Below are positions 5,579 through 6,798 of a DNA stretch of 6,798 nt, piece after piece. The stretch is from Actinomycetota bacterium (GTDB lineage: Bacteria > Actinomycetota > Actinomycetes > Actinomycetales > Angustibacteraceae). Every line of letters begins with the position of its first letter. Positions within the stretch are counted from its first letter, which is position 1. The stretch lies in assembly GCA_014377795.1 (NCBI GenBank), contig JACMOY010000354.1, positions 1 to 6,798 of the forward strand, given 5' to 3'. Made by a program: the position numbers and the translations under genes. The notes under the pieces were generated by a model. It searched no databases. It was not told the origin of the DNA and was given only the letters and a program-made list of their open reading frames with translations.

Positions 5579-6798
5579 TCAGACCCGCTTCAGGTCGTAG
5601 TCGCCGCGACGCCCCGAGCCGTATCGGCGCAGCGCTCCGTCGGGGCCAGAAGCGTTGGGGCGCAAGAAGATCCAGTTCTGCCACGCCGTCAGCCGGCCGA
5701 ACACCTTGGTCTCGAGGGTCTCGGGGCCGACGAACCGGTGGTTGGCCTCCATGCCGGTGAGGGAGTCCGGTGAGAGCGAGGCGCGCTCCTCGAGCGCGAT
5801 GCGCAGCTCGTCCTCGAAGTCGAGGTCGTCCAGCGCCAGCGTCACCAGACCGACCTGGTCGGCGGCTGCGGCGTCCAGCCGCTCGCCGGTGCGGGCGAGG
5901 GCCGCGGCGAGGTCGTCGTCGTGCCCCCAGAACCGGGACGCCAGGCGCGAGAGGCCGTTGCCCATCGGGAAGGCGCCCGCGTTGGACGCGGTCATGACGA
6001 GGACGGCGGGGTCGGCGTCCGGGTCGACGTCCTCGTAGACGCCGTCGAGCACGTACTGGCGGTCGCAGGCGAGGGCCAGCTCGAGGAGCAGGCCGGCGAA
6101 GCAGCTGCCGGGCTCGATGACGGCGAACAGGCTGCGGCTGGTGACGTCCAGCCGCTTGAGGGTGCGCTTGTAGTAGTGCCGCACCTCGGCGACGAACCAG
6201 TCGTCGGCGAGCTCGGCCAGCTGCGCGTCGTAGGCAAGAACCGCGTCGACGTCGCCGGCCGTGCGCAGCACCCAGGTGCCGAGGTCGACCTCGTTGGTGC
6301 GCAGGTGCAGCACCAGGTCGTCCAGGGCGCGGGTGAGCGCCAGCGGCCAGTAGTCGACGCCCTGCGCGAGGACGGCGGCGGCGTCGGCGGGTGCGGCCGC
6401 GGCGGGCCCGTGCACGGTGACGTCGACCCGGCGTCCGGCCCGGTCGATGCGGGCGCTCAGGTGGGGGTAGGTGATGGTGTCGCCGTCGACCTCGCGGGCG
6501 AGGGGAGTGAGGTGGACCCCCTCGGCGCCGGTCGGCCGGTGCGACCCGGCCGCGGCGTCCGTGGCCCGGCGCAGCACCTCGGCGTCGAAGGCGCCGCGTG
6601 GGACGGTCGCGTCGACCAGGCCCCACTCGACGGCGGTCGACCCGCGATACCCCTCGGCCCGGGTGGCGAACAGGTCCGCCCGGTCCTTGCGCACGTGGCG
6701 CTTGTCGACGACCCGGGTCAGGCCGCCGGTGCCGGGCAGGACGCCGAGCAGTGCGACCTCTGGCAGCGACACGGTGCTCGACCCGTCGTCGACCAGGA
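5579..6798 (-). CDS. boxC: Benzoyl-CoA-dihydrodiol lyase (2,3-epoxybenzoyl-CoA dihydrolase), 5' end outside window
   Basis: The last 405 codons of BoxC, the ring-opening enzyme of the aerobic box pathway, which converts 2,3-epoxybenzoyl-CoA with water to 3,4-dehydroadipyl-CoA semialdehyde and formate. The protein is a double crotonase. The visible part opens in the first crotonase domain at LVDDGSSTVSLPEVALLGVL followed by PGTGGLTRV, where the Glu of SLPEV matches the crotonase catalytic position. The second half has EPGSCFAGLLLELALACDRQ and ends with the BoxC-specific block HRFVGPETLETKVFGRLTAW, QNWIFLRPNASGPDGALRRYG and a terminal DLKRV. Full BoxC is about 550 residues, so roughly 150 are beyond the right edge. 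An internal GTG at 6772 begins inside the conserved core and is not the start. The ligase follows after one base. BoxB, the oxygenase, should lie further upstream off the window. Confidence 0.95.
   Translation of the reverse strand, partial: LVDDGSSTVSLPEVALLGVLPGTGGLTRVVDKRHVRKDRADLFATRAEGYRGSTAVEWGLVDATVPRGAFDAEVLRRATDAAAGSHRPTGAEGVHLTPLAREVDGDTITYPHLSARIDRAGRRVDVTVHGPAAAAPADAAAVLAQGVDYWPLALTRALDDLVLHLRTNEVDLGTWVLRTAGDVDAVLAYDAQLAELADDWFVAEVRHYYKRTLKRLDVTSRSLFAVIEPGSCFAGLLLELALACDRQYVLDGVYEDVDPDADPAVLVMTASNAGAFPMGNGLSRLASRFWGHDDDLAAALARTGERLDAAAADQVGLVTLALDDLDFEDELRIALEERASLSPDSLTGMEANHRFVGPETLETKVFGRLTAWQNWIFLRPNASGPDGALRRYGSGRRGDYDLKRV

Noticed and set aside
6772..6772. GTG at 6772 as the start of boxC
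   Set aside because: The frame stays open to the window edge and the upstream residues LVDDGSST continue the conserved crotonase core, so the real start is outside the window.

Overview
The window is very GC-rich, uses many GTG starts, and its genes read like those of a high-GC actinobacterium (FdxA-type ferredoxin, a DUF6158-like protein, TANNNT-type leaderless promoters). No RNA gene, insertion sequence, CRISPR array or origin is visible.

Right part, minus strand (6798 down to 1658): one tightly packed operon for aerobic benzoate breakdown through CoA thioesters (the box pathway). In transcription order it holds boxC (benzoyl-CoA-dihydrodiol/2,3-epoxybenzoyl-CoA lyase, 5' end off the window), a benzoate-CoA ligase, a TrxR-fold ferredoxin-NADP reductase, a 7Fe FdxA-type ferredoxin, a gamma-carbonic-anhydrase-like left-handed beta-helix protein, and a DUF6158-like protein with an extra C-terminal segment. 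The junctions are 1-nt gaps or 4-8-nt overlaps, except one 40-nt gap before the ferredoxin. The ligase would make benzoyl-CoA, an oxygenase (BoxB, not in the window) would epoxidise it, and BoxC would open the ring. The reductase plus ferredoxin could feed electrons to BoxB in place of the classical fused BoxA.

Left part, plus strand: at 1-444 lie the collapsed remains of an ArsR regulator and AHSA1/SRPBCC gene pair, each missing its middle and each frame-shifted. Then come an isocitrate lyase/PEP mutase superfamily gene (455-1237) and a PaaI-type hotdog thioesterase (1282-1665). The thioesterase converges on the box operon, and the two stop codons share one 12-bp palindrome.

The best leads are: the reductase/ferredoxin pair as a candidate replacement for BoxA; an RNA hairpin that pairs the end of the reductase gene with part of the ferredoxin Shine-Dalgarno, with a G-quadruplex-type G tract on the template strand in its loop; the replacement of one canonical zinc-ligand histidine by glutamate in the gamma-CA-like protein; and a hypothetical CoA-thioester salvage role for the two flanking PaaI/PaaY-like proteins.
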